Positions 1 through 10,907 are shown, counted from the first letter of the stretch. The stretch: DNA of 25,832 bases from Phaeoceros laevis (GCA_049999765.1 JBNGIQ010009464.1:140331-166162); one strand, 5' to 3'. Made by a program: numbers and translations. The notes: generated by a model from the letters alone, not told the origin.

Positions 1-1
1 G

Positions 2-157
2 GGTGATGACAAGAGGGGAAGGGGTTTTGAGGATGGGTCTCGTCTGGCTGATGACAAGAGGGGCAGGGGCTTTGAGGATGGGTTCCGCTCGGGTGATGAC
101 AAGAGGGGCAGGGGCTTTGAGGATGGGTCTCGCATGGGTGATGACAAGAGGTCAAGA
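2..157 (+). repeat. 45-bp coding minisatellite, 3 full copies plus a degenerate fourth
   Basis: Copies lie at 2-46, 47-91 and 92-136, and a decaying fourth starts at 137. Each unit is 15 codons long, so gain or loss of a copy keeps the frame. The copies differ by only a few bases. The array touches the window edge and may extend upstream. Confidence 0.85.
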
Positions 158-922
158 GGTCCTGATGGTTGGAGATCAAAATTTGATGATGGAAGGTCAA
201 GATTTGATGATGGGAGGTCAAGATTGGAAGAAGAGGGGAAGGTTGGTGATGACAGGAGGTCTAAAGGTCTTGATAACGGGCGGTCAAGATTGTATGATGA
301 TGTGCAGGACAGTGAAGGAAGAAGATCGAGAGGTTTTGATAATGGCAAGTCCAGGTCCGAGGACATCAGGGGAAGGGGTGCCAGGGCGGGCTTTAATGAT
401 GCAGGCATTTTGGGCGAGCGACCAAAGTACGAAAGTGAAAGACTGAAACGTGTTGATGGCGATCGATTGCCCCCGGGCGGTGAGAGAAGGAAGATTGACT
501 CTGAAAAAAGGCCAAGGTTGGATGAGAGAGTCCATGTTAGCAGAGCAAGAACTGATGATCCTGATCTACAGTTGGGGCCTGACAGGAAACACAGGCTGGA
601 CAGTTCAGTAGAAGAGGAGAGATCAAGGTCCGAGGGTGACAAAGGAAGAGTCGAGGAAAGAAGGTCCAAATTCCACGATGAGGAGAGACCAAGGTCAGAG
701 GTGGACAAAGGAAGAGTTCAAGAAAGGAAGTCAAAGTTCCACGATGAGGAGAGACCAAGGTTGGAGGGGGACAAAGGAAGAGTTCATGAAAGGAAGTCCA
801 AGTTCCATGATGCTGTCGATATAGGCAGATTGCATCCTGATGACGACAGACTGAAGTCTGGCAGTGAAAGACGAGATATCAGCAAAGAAGTTCCAAGGGA
901 GCTTCCCTCCTTGGATCGGTGA
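2..922 (+). CDS. Arg/Asp-rich tandem-repeat protein, C-terminal part (5' end outside window)
   Basis: An open frame runs from base 2 to the TGA at 920-922, about 306 codons, with no start at the window edge, so this is the last exon or the end of a gene that begins upstream. The protein is extremely hydrophilic. It opens with three and a partial fourth copy of a 15-residue unit of the type GDDKRGRGFEDGSR (2-136 onward). Shorter RSRFDDG units follow at about 178-226, and three copies of a 22-residue unit containing DKGRV..ERKSKFHDEERPR lie at 614-811. It ends in LPSLDR. There is no hydrophobic segment and no domain I recognise. Arg-Ser and Arg-Gly dipeptides with alternating charge resemble disordered nuclear or RNA-associated proteins, but this is inference from composition only. 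The frame is convergent with POLA1; the two stop codons are 440 bp apart. A second frame also stays open through the 45-bp repeats, but the residue pattern and stop position favour this one. Confidence 0.75.
   Translation, partial: GDDKRGRGFEDGSRLADDKRGRGFEDGFRSGDDKRGRGFEDGSRMGDDKRSRGPDGWRSKFDDGRSRFDDGRSRLEEEGKVGDDRRSKGLDNGRSRLYDDVQDSEGRRSRGFDNGKSRSEDIRGRGARAGFNDAGILGERPKYESERLKRVDGDRLPPGGERRKIDSEKRPRLDERVHVSRARTDDPDLQLGPDRKHRLDSSVEEERSRSEGDKGRVEERRSKFHDEERPRSEVDKGRVQERKSKFHDEERPRLEGDKGRVHERKSKFHDAVDIGRLHPDDDRLKSGSERRDISKEVPRELPSLDR
614..811 (+). repeat. 66-bp coding minisatellite, 3 copies
   Basis: Three in-frame 22-codon units lie at 614-679, 680-745 and 746-811. Each runs from EER(S/P)R to SKFHD. 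They sit inside the Arg/Asp-rich protein and were probably made by local tandem duplication, independently of the 45-bp array upstream. Confidence 0.85.
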
Positions 923-1362
923 TTGGCTTAGCATTGGGGGACAAGGTCCATCTAGTCTTTCTTCTCTGTTTCAATTTTGAAGAACTTCGGAATAGATTTG
1001 TTTGCCAGTTTCCTTTTCGATAGTGTTGCTGCGACAGGACCCAGGAGTTCCGCGTTTCTGGGAAGGTATTTATTATGTGTAGAGCAAAAGCTGAGGCATC
1101 TGTTCCTAAGAGGCCCTATTCACGACCACCTTGTTTTCACATGTAGTTCATTCCTAATATGATTTATGCTGCATTGCTTATCTATCGAAATTTCGACAAA
1201 ACGTTACAAATGTTACCAAATGAGTACCATCCACCATTTTGGCAACTGTTTGTCGTGTGTGCAGGTATTGGAGTATCTACAGGGTTAAGAAACGGACGTG
1301 GCCTCGTCGGGCCCACATCCCGGCACGATAATTATGATACAGAATGTACCTAAACTTCTAAG
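923..1362. other. Convergent 3' intergenic region
   Basis: This is the 440-bp stretch between the stop codon of the repeat-protein gene (plus strand) and that of POLA1 (minus strand). It must hold both 3' UTRs and both polyadenylation regions. I see no canonical AATAAA on either strand and no open frame with recognisable content. Confidence 0.6.
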
Positions 1363-4300
1363 CTAACTTACAGAGACAGAAAGAGTATCTAGCTGCACCC
1401 ATCTATATGCACAGCGGTTGCGAATGCTTTCCATCATGTCTGCTGCTCCTCCAAGTGCATCTACAAATGGAGCCAGCTGTGGTTTCAGAGCCAACTGTGC
1501 ATTGGAGTCCTCCATCTGCAACAATGTAAATTGTCAGGGGGAACCACTTGGCAATACAATATTTTCTGCTTGGGTGTGGAAACTGACCCTTCCGAGAGCT
1601 CTATGAATGTCGAGTAAGTGGCAGAAATGTGTGAGCTGTTTATAGAGGTCGGCCTCGGTATACTGCAGTAACCAGCATGTGTTCAGAACTCGTTGACCTC
1701 CCGAAGCATCCAAAATACGGACATATTAAAAAAGGATTACCTGGCGGGTCAAGTGGCCGTTGCATCGTGGATAATTGGGACAAACTGTGCCCCTGTCTGC
1801 GTCTCCCAGTACTCGGAGTGTTAAGTTACGGGTCATGTGCCCACAAATCTCCTCATCGCACTGCAGTGGCCCACCCAATGTGAACATGAGATGGTTATCA
1901 ATTGGCAGTCTCATTGCAGCTTTGAGTGTTGAGCTACAAACCATAAACCACCCTTCGTAATAACGTGCGATAAAGTCTTCTGCCCGTTGCTTGACCTGTA
2001 GAGAGCGTCGTCAACAGGTAGTCCCAACCTTTCAAACTACATCGGTACCAACAACATCCACTTTGTACACGTACCTGATTCGTCAGCCTGGCATACTCTC
2101 CTGCTTCTCTAGTTGTATGCTGCCGACATTGTGGGCATCTAAATGGACTTGGTAGGCTCGATGAAGAATTTGATGATATGGACGCAATGATGCCACCCAC
2201 ACCAGCGAAGTGAAAGGGCTGGCCACATGGGCAAACCAGTTGGAGGGGCTCACAGTTGCGGTACCTGAGAAGCAACATGTCAAGAACAAGAAACCTTTGA
2301 ATGCCGTCTCTTGGCGCTATTCTTGTTCTGCAACACTGAAATGTTTGATGTGCCTTGCACACCTATTTTCATCATCAAGAATGGCAGTAGAGGACAATAG
2401 TGCTTCTTCTCGATCATTCGCACTGGAATTGTCCCTCTGCTGAAACTGCGATACAAAATCAGGATCACTGTTAGCAATACTTCCAGCACGCATAATGTGA
2501 GAAGTTGGTAGCCGTGTCAACGAATTTGCCCTCACCTTTGAAGGATCTAATCCCAGACAGTCAGCAAGACGTCCTGAATCAGTCCCTTCGATAGGAGCAC
2601 AAAGTCTCGTCACAACAGGGTGAATCTGGTAGAGAACGACATTGAAGTTCAGCGCTGGCTCGACTGTGAAACACAGAAAATAAAGGGAAAGAACCGAGCT
2701 CTTCTTACTTGCTGCTGGACATAGTAATCAATGTCGACAATCCAGTTCCCACTATCTTGCTTCAGTTCATCTGGGTGCCTGGCTCTATCTGCAATTCCAG
2801 ATGAAGCTCCGAGGGAGCCCTGATAGGGGGAATTCAATAAAACGTCAGCCTTGCGACTCTAGTGATGACTCCCCAACTGATGCAAGGGATGAACGACGAA
2901 CAGCACTAATAAGTCACCTGCTCGATGCATATGATGTATGGTACAGTATCTCCGACAAAGCAGCCTATTCGGTGCCCACTTAAGCGCCGCCTGAGGGCAA
3001 CCTGCAGTTAAGACCAGTAGTAAGACCCTCTTCGTCTCTGTCATCTACGATACACCAACTAGAACAAAATGGTATCTTTACCTGCACGTGAGGCTGGTTT
3101 CGTGCATCAGGGTACTCGTCTGGATTTTTTGTTAGACTTTTTGTGATGATGTACTTGTCAAGCTCGATTTGGCCACTCCTCATCTCCTCTTGCAGCTGGA
3201 CAGGAACATTTTAGAAGGAGGCCACGAGTAATGAGCTTGGCCACCATTGATTTTTTTGCGCATCTGTACAGTCAGTATCGCTACACAATGCACGAAGTCA
3301 TAGTATCTTCTGATCTGTGATTGCAGGTAGTGAGACGATTTTATATTTACGAATGAGGAGCCTCACCTTTCGAAGCCGAGTATGTATATTTTCAACCACT
3401 TCCTCACGCAAACTGCCAGGTGGACCACCAATCAGAGAGTTCTTGTTGTGGAGACACCAAAATACTGATTGCTGATAACAAGCACCTGCAAAGCTCACCT
3501 TCCAGACAGTATTTGTTCGAGACAGTAGTTGCCTATCTCCTTGGAGATTAAACTCCAATCCCTCCGGACAATATCTAGCCCCTTTTGTTCGATGACCTGA
3601 AAGAATAAATCCTGCTTGGTCAACATTCAGCGCTAGTGTACAGAACTACTTGCACTCACCACAAGATACAACATGGAGCTTACTTCTCGAAAAGTGCCAT
3701 CCCCAGCTGGCAAAACTTTTACAGCAGCATACTTCTTCTTTTTGAGTAACAACATGCGCTTGTACAGGCCATCCATGTCTATCTCTAAAAGCTTGTATTT
3801 TTTATTCACCTGGTGGAGCAAACACACAGTTCAAGTGTTTCCTGGTTGACACAGATCTTGTCCACTTTATTCACTTAAATTGCACTAAATTGTACTTACT
3901 TCCTTGATGACCCTAGCCCCAATGTCTCGAGCTTCAACAGGATCATCGAGTCCTGTGTGAATCATGATTGAGTCCGTGTCTCCATAGACAACCTACGTGC
4001 CACCACACCAATACGTGTATAAGTTGCAAATTCCCAGTATAGACTATTCCATTCGACTGCAACTAGAAAGTCCACATAGCTCACAAGAAATAGCCAACCT
4101 CAAAATTGAGTGTGTTCTGCACAAGGTCTACTGTGCTCTGCAATATCTCCCTGCCCTGGACAAGACAGAAAGAACGAAAACTTATAGTGACGCACCTCTG
4201 CTGGAATGCTTATTACATAGAAATTCAGCCTGGAGAAGATCAAAGGAACAGAATCAAAACGGCACGAGAAAAGAAGTCAAGGGAAGAAAGGGGGACAGCG

Positions 4301-7300
4301 GATACCTGGGCAGTAACAAGCTCAGCAATAGGCTTTGCGTAGAATCGGGAGTTAGGGAACCCTAGGCAGCCATACATGCTGAACAGATGAAGAAATAACA
4401 GCAAGCATGAGGACTGCTATAATGTTCAAGGTGCAGTAGATAAACGAATTTGAATTGGTGCATGAAGAAAGCAGCGACTCAAAAAGTATGTTGCAACAAG
4501 TACTTCACCTGTTTGCAGTCAGCTTCAGGGCCTGCTGCTGGATATCAAGTTGTTGGTACTTCAGATTATCAATCGTTCGTTTGAGCCACTGCTTAACCTG
4601 CTTTCTTCTCTCCACTAGACTTTTTAACACCTGGTCACAAGAAAATCCTCAACGTCTTGGCAAGACAGACTTCGCAATGTACTGCACTGGCATCACTGAC
4701 GAAAAGGAGTATTATAGTCAGAACTACCTGAGGCAGAATTCCAGGATTTTTACAAGTTGGCAAGGGAGGAATGATGCCGTCCGCAGTTCGCTCGACAGTT
4801 GTAAAGCAGATGTTATACTCCTGTATGAGCCAGTTTGTGAACTTAAGATGTCCTATTCCAAACACAAGTACCAACTTGTGCAGATTGCAAGGGAGCACAC
4901 AATAAGAGTTAGTAGGAATTCCAACCTGGATGATGGATGGGTACAGGCTGTTGAAATCAAGAAGAATGATGTACTTGTCATAGAGGCCTCGTTTTGGTTC
5001 CAAGACCAGTCCACCTAAATACGCAGGACCCTTCTTGCGCTTCCCATTGTCATTGACACTTTCATCATGCTCAGCACTCTCCTCTCCCATGATCACTCCT
5101 CCGTCATCAAGCACTTCTTGTTTCAAACCCTTCTTTCGCTTGGTGGCAATACGCTCCTTCTCCCGCATTGTGAGTTTGTCGGGTACTAAAAATTTACGGG
5201 CATGAAACTCATGCAGAAGCAGATACTCTACTCTTTGAGCACGTCCTCCCTATCACATTGGCATTCCAGTATTGTCAGTTTGGCTTTATGAAGAAACATT
5301 ATTCACTTGCATGATTCTATGCTCGAAACCAAATCAGATGCCAAAGATGAACATTGTATTTACCTGTAAATTTTTGCCCCACAAGTTCCCACTAATATTC
5401 GAAAGCTGCCTTGTCAAGGGCAGCACATTGAGATGAAACATGAGGCTCAAGGAAAGCCAAGCATCAGTCTCTCCAGACTCGATCTGCAACATCAACACAT
5501 GCCAATAAAGCAGTTTAAGCAACATGAGCGTCAGAGAGACATCAGGACTGTCAGTTTCAGGAGCTTACCAGCTCAAACAAAGAGGGTGACGACTTGTACA
5601 TTGCTGGAATCTCTGATGGGCTAAGCTCTTTCCTGTTGCGACCCAGAAGGCTGTGGGAAAGCTGGGTAAGCGAATAGCTGACCTACATGTTCCATGCCCA
5701 AAGCTCAGTCAGCCCCAATGTCACAGTTTCCAAACGAATGGATCAACCAGAACAAAAAACTCCGATCACCTCTTTCACGAGCTCACGGGCAGACAAGTAG
5801 GTATCACAGAGAAGTCGCCCAGCAATACAAGCCAAAGCTCCGGGGCCAGCTCCTGCACCAAATGCATTTCCACCTCCACTAAGTTTCGGCATTACAGAAC
5901 GCTTTAGCCGGCCAATCTTCGACCACATAGTGTTCGGAACTTTGCATGCCTGTTGCATATGCCAAAAGGACAAAGATGGGAAGCAGACTGTTAGGGCCAT
6001 CTAGTGAGCGTGTCACCTTCAGACAACTACACTATAGACGGTGAGGAAAGTTCATAACCTGGAGCCGGTGAAGAAGGACATCAAGGTCAAACCCTGAGAT
6101 GTTGTGCCCCACAAGAACATCTGGATCAAGCTGGTGCAGTTTCATCATCAAGTTGTTCAACAAAGCTCGCTCACTGCTCCAAAGCACAATCTCTGGTCAG
6201 CTCAAGAAAAAATAGGCCTATGGGAGTAACCAACCACAGCTGGATGTATAACTCGCAGTGGAGTGCCCCATATTTCCATTGCACAATTATTATGACTGTG
6301 TTTCTACTCACCTGCCTTCACAACTTAAAACATTTGAGCCAGCTTTGGCATTAGTAGCAGCGACTTCTGACGTAAAGCCCATGGGGAAGATGCCCCCATC
6401 AAGCTTTCGGACTATGCTGAAGTGCCTCAGCATTTTATGTGTGTTCCACTGAGCTGATGGCATTGGCGCATCAACCTGTGCAACAACATACCATATGAGC
6501 GAAAGAGGCATTTTCGGTCGGACGTAGCCCAGCACCAGTCAGCAGAATTGACATCAGCACACCTTTGAAATGCATGTCTAAGATCGAAGGATAGGGAAGC
6601 AACGTGTCACACCTGGTCTGCTTCCCCAATAGCAGGTTCAAGCTTGGCAGACTTACCTGAGCTTGGCGGCAATAGACAACTGATGCAGACGCAATCTCGT
6701 TGATATTTTGTTTGTGGTTCAGGACTGTTTTCAGGTTGATAGCTGCAACGTTTAAGGTCGGAATGTGCTGAGTTACTTTGTCAGAAACAGCAACGGTAAC
6801 ATGCTTAGGGGCGTCCACAACCACCTCAAGCTTACACCAGCTAACCTGCAGTCAATGGATCCTGTTATTACAAGGGAGGGCTCACATACTCTGGGAATCT
6901 GACATACCATTTGAAAACCTCGTTCTGAACGTGAAAATTCCTATATTGCATAGTACCTGTGAGGCCGATGTACGGAACACAGGAGTAGCTATATGAAGCC
7001 AACATGGGCCCTTGATTTTTCTCTTCATCAAAAGAAGTTCAAGTGCACTGCACATTCAGATACCAAAACCATGAGTTTAATGCATAATTCAAGTGCAGAA
7101 GGAGACGATCAGCGAGCTGCCAGCTTGCAGGAAGAAATAAATCCAGTCCGGCACACATAGCCCCAGGGTAATGAATCAATAACCTGGTATGAGTTCCAAA
7201 GAGACCAGAAAAGAATGCCCCATTGAGATCAGCTGGAAGGGGTGGGTCCTACAAAATATACACAAAGTGACTCAGAATCATCTCAACAGCGCAGTACATG

Positions 7301-9470
7301 CTCATGTAAGGCCAACTTGCAATTGTAATCACTAACTGGAAGAGGGCTTGTCTGAACACCTTAAAGGGGTAGCTCAATTTAATGAAGTAGTGCTCTCCAC
7401 TTGAGACATCCGATCGTTCAAATGCGTAAGACCTCTGAATGGATCACCAAGGTGACCAAGTGACATGCACGTCAGGTTCAACTCTGCATATGTGGACGAT
7501 AAATACAAACTTAGGATGAATCGGACGCATCCAGCAGGGAAGTTTTATTACCTTCACGGGCAGCATACTAAATTTCACGATGTCAAGATCCACCAACTTC
7601 TGAGCTAATTCGTCCTTGGCGTCAGATGCCAGCTCCTGCAACACCGACCAGGAGCTCAGTTCATGAAAAAAAAAGAGGCCTAGCACATTTGCAAGTTCAG
7701 AACTGCTGGGTACAGAGCATTTCCTTCAGAGGGACAGCATTTCAGAAAAGTGTGGGAAAGAGTTGGGGAACGACAATGCACCAGACAGAATAAAAGTACC
7801 TGCAACTTGGCAGTCAAAGCCAAACGCTCTGACTGTCCGCCTGATTCTGCAGCTCCCTCAAGAAGTGAAAGCTCCCTGGCGGGGAAAACGTTGGAAGCAG
7901 GGATTGCGAATACACAGCGCTGAATATTTCGCACAACGACACTGCAACTGATAAACTCGCCACGGCACAAAACCTGAGGATGTAGAGCGTCACCTGCTGG
8001 TCAGCATTCCCTAAAGCACGACCATTGAGCTGAGACTACGAGTGGTAAACCACCTCCATCACCAAAAACAGCTTCAAGAAGGATTAGCAGACCTTGCCGA
8101 AGAGGTATACAGTCCCGGAATTAGACCCGTAGGCTTCTTCATGGGCGTCGATGAGATAGAAGGGAAGGCGCCCGTGTTCATCAATAGAGATATCAGTACT
8201 GATGGTAGTATCCTCTGCAATCTCTTCTGTTCTTCCTTCTGGAATTTCACCTGCACCTGCCTCCCTGATAGCTTGCCAAGCTGCAGAAGCTTCATGCTCT
8301 CGAGAAGCGGGTGCACCTATTTTGGCATTGAGCCCTCCCTTAACCTCTGGCTCATCAAAGAGAGCTACCTCTGGGTCAACAGAGAGAGCTGTAGGCTGCT
8401 CTGGATCAGGTGGAATTGTCTCTTCCTTGATCGGGATGTCAAGAACGGCTTCCTGAAGGGCTTCATCCTCTACCTTGGAATCTTGACAGGCAACTTCCTG
8501 TTCCCCTGCCCCTTCAATCGCTGCTTCGTAGGGAATCGAAGGGGGACTCGAGACCTTGTCGTGTGCCAGTGGGAGGTCATGGTGCCCTTGACTAGTAGCC
8601 CTGAAAGGCCTTTTGCTAGCAGCAATTGTGGCGACAGGTCTTTGCAAATGCAGTTGACTCGTTGTTGTGTAACCACTTGGTGCCTGGCCGCGGATGCCTG
8701 CATAATCGAAGGTTAAAAATGTGTTGTATGCACACACCACTAGTCGACCTGGCACAAGAAACTGAGAAGCACTGCACCTTGTCTCCGCCGCTTCTCCTTC
8801 TCCCGATCAACGCTGTCGATGCCGATTTCGGCAAGCACGTCGTCTAGCACATTCTCTGTTGCAGCTCCTCTCCAATTGCTGCCACCATCCTCTTTCGACT
8901 TCTTAGCCAAACTAGAAGCAGCAGCAAACATGGTAGAAACGCGTTGCTTGCTGAGCACAGCCGCGGCCGATGCAGCAGCTGCTGCTTGAGATTGGGCTTC
9001 TTTCTTCTTTGAGTCTGCGAGTTCAATCAGACCTGTCAGTGTTGAAATTGGGCCCATACAAATTTTATGAGATACAATTCGCCAAGCAAAGCAGTCAACC
9101 AATCCCTGAAGCAGTATGTAGAGCCAATCATACCGCCTTCCTTCTTCTGCCGCGGCTTCTTCCCCCGATGGTCACCCTCCTCACCCTCCGAGTCGGAATA
9201 CACATTAACGTCCCACTCTTCCTCCTCCCCAATGTCAGCGTACCCCAAGTCGCCATCGTCTACCACAAAGTTGTTGGCCTCCTTCCGCCGGTGTGCAACC
9301 AGCAGGGCGTAGTCAGGCTCCGAAACTTCATCGTACACCCTATCCTCCAGCTTCAGATTGAAGGCATCAATGCGCTTGCCTCCTTTCTGTCGAAGATTCT
9401 TGAGCTGGTCGAGGGCTGAGGCCCTCTCTGATGCGGCACCCGCGCCAGCAGGCCGCCTCCTGGACGCCAT
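1363..9470 (-). CDS. POLA1: DNA polymerase alpha catalytic subunit (p180), complete, 32 exons
   Basis: Family B replicative polymerase of the primase-polymerase alpha complex in the nucleus; it extends RNA primers with DNA. Exons on the minus strand: 9470-9134, 9014-8778, 8697-8093, 7973-7800, 7635-7552, 7434-7360, 7248-7184, 7047-6957, 6845-6657, 6475-6312, 6173-6059, 5949-5770, 5682-5569, 5483-5364, 5249-4926, 4820-4728, 4630-4509, 4378-4306, 4155-4099, 3992-3900, 3809-3684, 3596-3499, 3412-3367, 3195-3082, 3001-2918, 2819-2709, 2625-2363, 2264-2075, 1995-1942, 1860-1741, 1662-1588, 1515-1363. They sum to 4746 nt, 1581 residues plus stop; Arabidopsis ICU2 is about 1524. The N-terminal p180 domain reads [20 protein letters not shown], followed by a long, probably disordered exon 3. 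The exonuclease-like domain carries [13 protein letters not shown]. Polymerase motifs are [10 protein letters not shown] (catalytic Asp near 948), KLTANSMYG (1025-1033) and YGDTDS (1076-1081). A two-site zinc module and CAYRWVQL close the protein. The ATG at 9470 begins the conserved N-terminal exon. Exon edges are homology-guided and not confirmed by RNA. Confidence 0.95.
1741..2264 (-). other. POLA1: POLA1 C-terminal zinc-binding module (CysA and CysB)
   Basis: The C-terminal domain of p180 binds the B subunit and primase and carries two metal sites. CysB is intact: C-x4-C at residues 1467 and 1472 (exon 30), paired with Cys 1493 and 1499 in the stretch TVCPNYPRC. In CysA the second pair is CPQC (1428 and 1431), but the first reads C-P-C (1396 and 1398), where the plant and human proteins have C-P-S-C. 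The codons TGC CCA TGT are unambiguous and lie inside exon 28, away from any splice edge. Confidence 0.8.
3900..4957 (-). other. POLA1: POLA1 polymerase active-site exons (motifs A, B, C)
   Basis: The end of exon 15 encodes motif A, DFNSLYPS, with the first metal-binding Asp. Exons 17-18 encode motif [14 protein letters not shown], whose Ser codon is split by the intron 4508-4379. Exon 20 encodes motif C, YGDTDS, with the second catalytic Asp pair. All key residues of an active family B polymerase are present, so nothing suggests a pseudogene. Confidence 0.93.
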
Positions 9471-9809
9471 TTCAACCAGAAATGGGGCAGATTTTGCTGG
9501 TTCACTGAGCCTAGTGCAACCCCGAACAATCTACCGCAGTAGAAAGATTGCACACCGTGAGTGCAACAATTACGCCTTGGCTGGCGAGGGGCCCTCAGGT
9601 TGCACAGGTTCCTGCCTGATCTCCCTGCGTGTCGAACGCCCCCCTATCGACCGAGGATGCCGCTGACCCTGCTGCTGCGGCTGGTCCTCCGCTCAACCCG
9701 CCGGGTCTCAGTCGGGAATGAGACTGGCACCTCCTATTGCATGCATTCATCGCTGGCTTGGCAGTGCGGCATTGAAGGCACATCGTGCGAGAATCGATCA
9801 CCCCAAGGT

Positions 9810-9830
9810 GGCGGGAAAAAAAGGCGGGAG
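9810..9830 (-). promoter_or_regulatory. E2F-type site upstream of POLA1
   Basis: The plus strand reads GGCGGGAAA at 9810-9818, which on the POLA1 strand is TTTCCCGCC, an exact match to the E2F consensus TTTSSCGC. A second GGCGGGAG core follows at 9823-9830. The site is 340 bp upstream of the POLA1 ATG and in the same orientation as that gene. POLA1 is a well-known E2F target in plants and animals. Confidence 0.7.
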
Positions 9831-10001
9831 ACTGCACCACGTCAGGTCGCGGTGCTCAGTGTGGTCCGTTTCGAACGCTCCAGTCTTCTATAAAATAATA
9901 TAACGTAAAAACGCAATACAATCATCAGTGGTCATTCATGAATCATGAATTTCACGATCCTAAGTTCCTAACCGACTCATTTCCGTATCGTAGCTCCACA
10001 C

Positions 10002-10031
10002 TAACTGCACTTAGACCACTAAGTGCAGTTA
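10002..10031. repeat. Perfect 13-bp inverted repeat with 4-base loop
   Basis: Arms TAACTGCACTTAG (10002-10014) and CTAAGTGCAGTTA (10019-10031) pair perfectly around the loop ACCA. It lies in the AT-rich middle of the divergent region. It could be a cruciform, a paired factor site or a small transposon relic. No T-run follows, so it is not a typical terminator. Confidence 0.8.
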
Positions 10032-10327
10032 AGTTCGTCCTTGTAGCACGTAATAATAATAAATCCTTATAAGAACTTGCCGTTGTGGGATAATCACTTT
10101 CATTTTGGCAAAAAGTGAGTACCAATGAGGTTAATTTATGTGGCAATTTCCCCAAAAAAAGTTGCCATTGACATAAAGCACAATGGCGACAACCCTTAGC
10201 AAGTAGAGAGGACGCGGCGTGTAATCGAGAGGACCTTGGTATTCCTACTTGGAAAGATCCGCGTTGCTGACTAGGCGTTGGCGTGTGGCTCTAGCGCCAA
10301 ACAAAGAAGCCTTTTGGTGTCTCCTCC

Positions 10328-10345
10328 TTTCCCGCCAATGACGTG
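10328..10345 (+). promoter_or_regulatory. E2F-type site with overlapping CCAAT box and ACGT core
   Basis: TTTCCCGCC at 10328-10336 is an exact E2F consensus. It overlaps CCAAT at 10335-10339, which in turn touches TGACGTG at 10339-10345, a bZIP-type ACGT element. The cluster is 580 bp upstream of the XPO1 ATG and in XPO1 orientation. Such clustering is typical of S-phase promoters; binding is inferred. Confidence 0.6.
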
Positions 10346-10398
10346 TGAAAGGGAGGATGGTGGCCGATCTCACACAGTATTTCCTACCTTAATGCACC

Positions 10399-10410
10399 GC
10401 ATAAATAGCC
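10399..10410 (+). promoter_or_regulatory. Possible TATA-like element of XPO1
   Basis: GCATAAATAGCC resembles a plant TATA box (TATAAATA) with one mismatch at the first base. It is 55 bp downstream of the E2F/CCAAT cluster and about 500 bp before the XPO1 ATG. The 5' UTR would then be long, or would carry an intron starting at the CACACA/GTAAGTC junction at 10593/10594. Transcript data would decide. Confidence 0.35.
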
Positions 10411-10907
10411 TGAAAACGCACGGAGAGAGGGGAGAGAGTCGACAGACAAGGTGGCCAGCCCAGCAAGCGTCTACGCACACAGGCTCCCAAGGCCTCTGCC
10501 TGCACGCTCCGTGTGGACTCTAGTTTTGGGTATTGCAGGCTCCCGCGTGTTGCCCTGTGTGCGAGCCAACCTTGAGTCGAGCACAAGCACACAGTAAGTC
10601 AGTCGGTCCGGGGGAAGCGAGGGAGAGAAGGAACACTATGCACTACTGTGACCTCATGACGCACCTTCAACAGCCAGCATCGAAGGGCAGGCCTGGCATG
10701 GCGGCTGCCAGACTACTCATTCACTGAACTGCTGTGGCGTCATTCGCAACTTGCTGCAGCGCCCTGCTCGCTGCAAAAATTGGTGGTTTGCTGCGGATCT
10801 GTCTGCACCAGGACGGGGATTCTGGGAACGAAGTAGGGCTGCAGGCCTCAGCTCCGGGCGGGGTTTAGGCGCTGGGAGAGCTGGGTAGGGACTTTTCGTC
10901 GGGCTCC

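Larger units (their letters stand above)
9471..10907. promoter_or_regulatory. Divergent POLA1-XPO1 intergenic promoter region
   Basis: These 1437 bp separate the two ATG codons of genes transcribed away from each other. The region must contain both 5' UTRs and both promoters. It holds two exact E2F-type motifs, a CCAAT box and ACGT core beside one of them, a perfect hairpin near the middle, a TATA-like element on the XPO1 side and no coding frame I can support. GC content is uneven: an AT-rich block at about 9885-10180 is flanked by GC-richer DNA on both sides, which would fit a spacer between two separate core promoters. Confidence 0.7.

Noticed and set aside
3-446. Second open frame of 147 codons over the left-edge repeats
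   Set aside because: It is open only because the 45-bp unit lacks stops in that frame. The frame ending at 922 is longer and has coherent charged composition through all repeats.
4455-5018. Plus-strand frame of 187 codons
   Set aside because: It runs antisense across POLA1 exons 15-17 and their introns and shows no recognisable protein content.
8042-8716. Plus-strand frame of 224 codons
   Set aside because: It is the antisense shadow of POLA1 exon 3. The minus-strand frame joins conserved exons on both sides.
9886-9903. TATA-like run CTATAAAATAA in the divergent region
   Set aside because: On the plus strand it is about 1 kb from the XPO1 start and on the minus strand it does not read as a TATA box; more likely part of the AT-rich block.
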